A stretch of 24,750 bases of DNA from JAGLWP01 sp964444095 (GTDB lineage: Archaea > Nanobdellota > Nanobdellia > Pacearchaeales > GW2011-AR1): the NCBI GenBank assembly GCA_964444095.1, contig CAYUEW010000009.1:1-24750 (forward strand). Direction: 5' to 3'. Each line of letters begins with the position of its first letter. Within the stretch, counting starts at the first letter, position 1. Shown piece by piece: positions 21,319-24,750 of this stretch. The notes beneath the pieces were generated by a model. That model was not told where the DNA came from. It was given only the letters and a program-made list of their open reading frames with translations, and did not search any database. The translations under genes were made by a program, and so were the position numbers.

Positions 21319-22533
21319 TTAAATTGTAGTGAAACAAGATATGCCTGTTTTTTTTAAAATGTTGTTTGCTCTTTTTAATGAGTCGCCACCTAAAAAAAAT
21401 GCAGTTATTTTCTTTTTTTGTTTAGATTTACTAATCACTCTCGCAGTTTCTTCAGGAAGAGACATTGCTTGCGGAGTGAGGATAACAATAATTGAGCGGT
21501 AATTTTGCAATTCGTTTATGGTTTTTTCATAATCTTCTGGTTTGGCTGTTCCGAGCAAATCAATTGGGGTGTCCACATTGATACCTTGTTCTGTAAGATA
21601 ATCTGTTACCAAAGCAGCCGCTCCTCCTGCATTTGTTACAATGGCAGTTTTAGTTTTTGGTAATTCAGGGAAATCTTGTTTTAAATCAAAAGCTTCTGTA
21701 AGAGAATTAACAAGTTTTACACCGGCTTGTTTAAATGCTCCTTTGTAAATTTCAAAATTTGTTGCTAAACTTCCTGTGTGGCTAATGGTTGCTTCAACGC
21801 CTTTTTCTGATTTTCCTGCTTTAATTGCTATTATTTCTTTTTTCGATTTTTTGCAAACGCGTATGAATCTTTTTCCTCTTTTTAATTTTTCAATGTACAA
21901 GATAATTTTTTTCGTAGTTTTATCTTTGCTAAAATATTCAATGAAATCTGAAAAATCTAAATCTACCATGTTTCCTAAGCTGACAAATCCTGCGAAACCA
22001 GAAATCTTTTTCGATGAAGATAAATCTGCAACATAACTCCACAATGCCCCACTTTGACTTACGAAAACAGTATCCCCTTTTTCCGCAGAAGAATTTGAAA
22101 AAGTTGTATCTAAATTTAAATAAGGATTTGCTACACCAAAACAATTTGGCCCTAGCAGGTTAATTTTATGTTCTCTTGCAATTCTTAGAATTTCTCTTTC
22201 TGCATCTTTATTCCCAACTTCACTAAAACCCGAACTTATTACTATAACATTTTTTATTTTCTTTCGTGCGCATTCTTCAAGCAATTCTTTAACCTTGAAA
22301 GAAGGAACTGCAATAATTGCTAAATCTATTTTTTTTGGATATTCTTTTAGTGAAGCATAGACTTTTTTGCCTAAGATTTCTGTGTGTCTCAAATTAATTG
22401 GGATTATTTCCCCATTGAATTTGGAAAGCTTTTGCATAAGAATATAACCTACTTTTTTAGGGTGGTTTGATGCTCCAATAACCGCAATTGTCTTCGGGTT
22501 AAAGAATTTTTTTAGATTTTTCCTCTTTTTCAT
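21319..22533 (-). CDS. acdA: Acetate-CoA ligase (ADP-forming), alpha subunit
   Basis: This 404-residue protein has the CoA-binding fold with AVIGASNHPKKVGY (17-30) and LGPNCFGVANP (127-137), then the succinyl-CoA-ligase-like domains with SQSGALW (159-165) and ISHTGSLA (250-257). His252 is the expected phosphohistidine, and Glu215 (YIEKLKRG) fits the second catalytic position. With the beta subunit it converts acetyl-CoA, ADP and phosphate to acetate, ATP and CoA, an archaeal fermentation step. The protein is shorter than typical alpha subunits: it stops soon after FLGGDSLKRANNILKKTGI, losing the final segment. The beta gene is divergent, not fused or adjacent downstream. Another acyl-CoA could be the substrate. 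Confidence 0.88.
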   Translation of the reverse strand: MKKRKNLKKFFNPKTIAVIGASNHPKKVGYILMQKLSKFNGEIIPINLRHTEILGKKVYASLKEYPKKIDLAIIAVPSFKVKELLEECARKKIKNVIVISSGFSEVGNKDAEREILRIAREHKINLLGPNCFGVANPYLNLDTTFSNSSAEKGDTVFVSQSGALWSYVADLSSSKKISGFAGFVSLGNMVDLDFSDFIEYFSKDKTTKKIILYIEKLKRGKRFIRVCKKSKKEIIAIKAGKSEKGVEATISHTGSLATNFEIYKGAFKQAGVKLVNSLTEAFDLKQDFPELPKTKTAIVTNAGGAAALVTDYLTEQGINVDTPIDLLGTAKPEDYEKTINELQNYRSIIVILTPQAMSLPEETARVISKSKQKKKITAFFLGGDSLKRANNILKKTGISCFTTI

Positions 22534-22550
22534 TTTATTAATTCGAAAGG

Positions 22551-22562
22551 TATATATAAATA
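22551..22562. promoter_or_regulatory. TATA region shared by acdA and acdB
   Basis: TATATATAAATA lies in the 52-bp gap between the divergent ATG codons at 22533 (acdA) and 22586 (acdB), about 23 and 30 nt from its centre. It reads as a TATA box on both strands and is the only candidate, so one site may keep both subunits co-expressed. Confidence 0.6.
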
Positions 22563-22585
22563 GATTTCTTTTTCAGAAAATTAGA

Positions 22586-23182
22586 ATGAAAATTTTAACA
22601 GAAAAAGAGGCAGAGGATTTTTTAGAGAAAGAACAGTTTAAGGTTATTGAACGTGGTTATGTTGAGAAAGAAAGTGAATTGAAAATAATGACTAGTAAAT
22701 TGGGTTTCCCATTAGTTATGAAAGTTTCTGGGCAAGATATTATTCATAAAAATAGAGTTGGGGGAGTTGTAAAGGGCGTTACAGATTATGAACTTGCTTG
22801 GGAGGTGTTTGGTAAATTTAAAAAAATTAAGGGCATGAAAGGCGTGATGATTCAAAAACAAATTAAGGGCAAAGAATTTTTATTGGGCATTAAACGAACT
22901 CCCGAATTTGGGCATGCTATTGCATTGGGTGCCGGAGGAATTCACACAGAAAAATTAAAAGACGTATCTTTTAGGATTTATCCTCTTGAAAAAAAAGAAA
23001 TAAGAAAAATGATTGAAGAAGTAGAATGTGCTAGAGATTTGTCTGCAGTATCTTTTAAAATTATAGAAAGAAATATTTTGAAAATATGTAAGTTAATTAA
23101 AAAATATCCTAGAATAAAAGAGTTGGATATTAATCCATTAATACAAGGATTTGTTGTTGACGCGAGAATTGTTTGGTCTTGA
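22586..23182 (+). CDS. acdB: Acetate-CoA ligase (ADP-forming), beta subunit
   Basis: This 198-residue ATP-grasp protein is the nucleotide-binding partner of AcdA. Conserved features are LVMKVSGQDIIHKNRVGGVV (43-62) with His54 as the likely second phosphohistidine, the strand VMIQKQIKGKEFLLGIKR (87-104), LGAGGIHTEKLKDVSFRI (114-131) and ELDINPL (179-185). The usual GGIFVE reads GGIHTE, a small departure near the active site. Length is only slightly below the usual 220-235. The 3' end overlaps the convergent DAGK-like gene by 45 bp. The pairing with acdA is inferred from family and from the shared promoter. Confidence 0.9.
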   Translation: MKILTEKEAEDFLEKEQFKVIERGYVEKESELKIMTSKLGFPLVMKVSGQDIIHKNRVGGVVKGVTDYELAWEVFGKFKKIKGMKGVMIQKQIKGKEFLLGIKRTPEFGHAIALGAGGIHTEKLKDVSFRIYPLEKKEIRKMIEEVECARDLSAVSFKIIERNILKICKLIKKYPRIKELDINPLIQGFVVDARIVWS

Positions 23183-23638
23183 ATTTTTCTTTTTTGTATG
23201 AGCGAATAATATGATTAAAATAAAAAAGACATTAATTGCAAGCAGGGCTAAAGCAGGAGGACATGTGGCTAAGAGTTTTAATGTGCTTATGAGAGGATTA
23301 TAAAGAATTAAAAATGAAACAATTATTAGAAGGATAAATGCTAAAAGGACTACTCCTGCCATGGTGTCTTTGATTTCTCCTGCTTCTTTGTTATGTTCAG
23401 GCGAAACTAAATCAATGAGGCGTTCAAAATTATTGTTAAATAATTCAAGAATAATCACCAAGAAAACCGCGATTAAAATTGTGATAAGATATTCTTTTGA
23501 AACTTGGAGTACTAATGAAATGAAAATCGAAAAAAATCCAAGTAATAACAAGACTTTGAGCATTCGTTGCTTTGAAATTCCTTGAGAAATTCCTTTAAAT
23601 GCATACATCACACTTTTTATAAAAGAGACTTTACTCAT
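23138..23638 (-). CDS. Diacylglycerol kinase-like (DgkA-family) membrane protein
   Basis: The 166-residue protein matches the DgkA/undecaprenol kinase family over its first 110 residues. It has three hydrophobic segments (about 30-47, 49-66, 93-113) and the catalytic pattern ELFNNNFERLIDLVSPEH (65-82), EIKDTMAGVVLL (88-99): Glu65, Asn68, Glu72, Lys90, Asp91. The family phosphorylates a membrane lipid alcohol. The early ExN...H motif is not kept; the aligned stretch is ISKQRMLKV (21-29). An extra fourth helix (about 123-146) and a polar tail are added, and the tail overlaps acdB antisense. Loss of the early Glu may change metal binding or substrate. The TATA-like TTTTTAAAA about 26 nt upstream supports the start. 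Confidence 0.78.
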   Translation of the reverse strand: MSKVSFIKSVMYAFKGISQGISKQRMLKVLLLLGFFSIFISLVLQVSKEYLITILIAVFLVIILELFNNNFERLIDLVSPEHNKEAGEIKDTMAGVVLLAFILLIIVSFLILYNPLISTLKLLATCPPALALLAINVFFILIILFAHTKKKNSRPNNSRVNNKSLY

Positions 23639-23694
23639 AAATTATCTTGATTGAGTTTGCTTTTAAAAATTATTGTAGTAAAGATATACTTATT

Positions 23695-24705
23695 CTATTC
23701 TTTCTTTTGCTTTTTGAGTTTGACTGTATCTTCTACTAATTTTTCAAACATTTGTTTTTTGGCTTCTGTTTTAGTCTCTAATGATTTTTTACTTTTTTGT
23801 ACGGAAACTTTTTTCTTTCTTTTTTTAGGAGGTGTTAATGCTTCCTTTTTTGTTTCGAATTGTTTAATTGAGTTCAGTTTTAATTTTATTTTGGGTTTTG
23901 GAACTACTCTTTTTTCTTTAATTTTAGAGAGAATTTCTTTCTTTTCACTTTTCTTCTTTTTTATTTTTTTTATTACTAAAATTACAAAACTGCTTAAAGC
24001 AAATCCGATAAAAAGAATTAATGCATATAGGGGGGTGTTATCCTCAAGGGTACAAGAAATTCCTTCAATTACTTCAAAGGACTCTCCTGCTATCGCAGTT
24101 TTATTTCCAGAATAAGTTATTTCAGAATAGACTCGGTAAATTCCAGGAGAAATTTGTGTGGGGATTTTTATTTCTGCTTCAAAATTTAATTTATCTTTGA
24201 CTGCGCGCGTATCTTTTATTTCTGCAATTAAGGTGTTATTTTCATTAAGAATCCAATAGGTCATAAAGGCATCAAGGAGTTCTATTTTTCCATAATTTTC
24301 TAATTGAATATAGACTTTTATGTTTTTTCCCGCGCAGATTTTTGTATATGTTTGGGGGATTGTTAAGAAGATGTCAAATAAGGGCTCTGTTGGGCCTTCA
24401 TAGGTGCATGTTTGTGTCTGATTTGGCATTTCAAGTATTCCTGTGCAAGTTCCTTTGTTTACACAGATTCTTTCTTGGACTTCTGATTCTGGACATTCTT
24501 CTGGAAACCAATTTGTGCATACCCAGTCATATTCACAAGAAGTTGTTCCTCCGCTACTTCCACCCCCAGAAGGAGGTGTAGTCACAGAAACTTCGCCAAC
24601 AGTATAAACTCCAGAACTATATGTTCCAGCACCATATTCTCCTGCAGAAAGCAAGGGTAGAACCAAAAGAATTATCCAAAACAAAATAAGTTTTTTTTTA
24701 AACAT
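23695..24705 (-). CDS. Surface protein with TSP1-like Cys domain, membrane anchor and Lys-rich tail
   Basis: The 336-residue protein has a signal peptide (1-21, likely cut after LLSA), a GEYGAGTYSSGVYTVGE repeat-like stretch and a Gly/Ser linker. A cysteine-rich module (57-101) follows with YDWVCTNW and VQERIC, resembling thrombospondin-1-like repeats. After it come an immunoglobulin-like beta domain (about 108-215) with NxT sequons at 95, 156 and 201, a membrane helix (226-246) and a 90-residue Lys-rich cytoplasmic tail. It is probably an adhesin or cell-envelope component. I start at ATG 24705, preceded by GGTGA, rather than the in-frame GTG at 24714 that forms part of this site. The leader suggests it follows another gene beyond the window edge. 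Confidence 0.8.
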   Translation of the reverse strand: MFKKKLILFWIILLVLPLLSAGEYGAGTYSSGVYTVGEVSVTTPPSGGGSSGGTTSCEYDWVCTNWFPEECPESEVQERICVNKGTCTGILEMPNQTQTCTYEGPTEPLFDIFLTIPQTYTKICAGKNIKVYIQLENYGKIELLDAFMTYWILNENNTLIAEIKDTRAVKDKLNFEAEIKIPTQISPGIYRVYSEITYSGNKTAIAGESFEVIEGISCTLEDNTPLYALILFIGFALSSFVILVIKKIKKKKSEKKEILSKIKEKRVVPKPKIKLKLNSIKQFETKKEALTPPKKRKKKVSVQKSKKSLETKTEAKKQMFEKLVEDTVKLKKQKKE

Positions 24706-24710
24706 TTTAT

Positions 24711-24749
24711 TCACCAGTTAGCATAACCATAATTGAAATAGAAACACCT
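24711..24749 (-). other. Possible 3' end of an upstream gene, cut by the window edge
   Basis: The minus strand is open in all three frames from the edge to stops at 24707-24709, 24711-24713 and 24718-24720. The frame ending FNYGYANW at 24711 would overlap the Shine-Dalgarno of the surface protein gene, as in an operon. Too short to choose a frame. Confidence 0.25.
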
Positions 24750-24750
24750 T

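Noticed and set aside
1..24750. CRISPR array, insertion sequence, prophage or toxin-antitoxin module
   Set aside because: I saw no regularly spaced repeats, transposase or integrase motifs, or terminal inverted repeats. The AbrB-type protein could recall an antitoxin, but its partner gene is cdc48, not a toxin.

Overview
This window looks like chromosomal DNA from a low-GC DPANN archaeon, probably of the Woesearchaeota/Pacearchaeota type. The assignment is an inference from gene content and style. Archaeal markers are transcription factor S, a Sec11-like signal peptidase, Cdc48/VAT, type II methionine aminopeptidase, family B DNA polymerase, a HerA-family ATPase, Trm5-like methyltransferase, FEN1, both RFC subunits and a tiny eL41 ribosomal protein. 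Genes are packed with short gaps and 3' overlaps. Most start codons sit about 25 nt from a TATA-like box, which implies mostly leaderless mRNAs. I see no rRNA, tRNA, CRISPR array, insertion sequence or prophage.

Layout. 1-1100: transcription factor S and signal peptidase on the minus strand. 1140-3921: a Zn-ribbon/AbrB regulator overlapping cdc48, with an unusual structured leader. 3922-5039: methionine aminopeptidase overlapping a small membrane protein, both minus, divergent from an unknown soluble protein (5091-5807) and sharing one TATA box with it. 5804-8639: PolB and a small membrane protein, minus. 8747-10831: HerA-like ATPase converging on a Trm5-like methyltransferase. 10873-13632: three unrelated membrane proteins of unknown function, the last with an extremely charged tail encoded by a polypurine tract. 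13639-14998: FEN1 and a small unknown protein, minus. 15085-17310: membrane-anchored thioredoxin-fold protein and a bacterial-type MetK, plus. 17299-20626: a CmpB-like membrane protein, then a minus-strand rfcS-nudix-rfcL operon preceded by the 39-codon eL41 gene. 20661-23182: acdA-nth operon divergent from acdB. 23138-24705: DAGK-like membrane protein and a surface protein, minus.

How the genes fit together. The window is rich in DNA replication and repair functions (PolB, FEN1, RFC clamp loader, endonuclease III, HerA). PolB and FEN1 both end in a PCNA-binding peptide. Protein quality control and export are represented by Cdc48, signal peptidase and methionine aminopeptidase. The AcdA/AcdB pair suggests a fermentative, acetate-forming way of making ATP, although the two subunits are split onto opposite strands.

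I found no clear new defence or mobile system. The strongest observations are the hidden eL41 gene, a family B polymerase with Tyr-to-His changes in both polymerase motifs A and B, the bacterial-type MetK, divergent gene pairs sharing a single TATA box, and a hairpin-bearing leader on the regulator-cdc48 operon that breaks the leaderless pattern.
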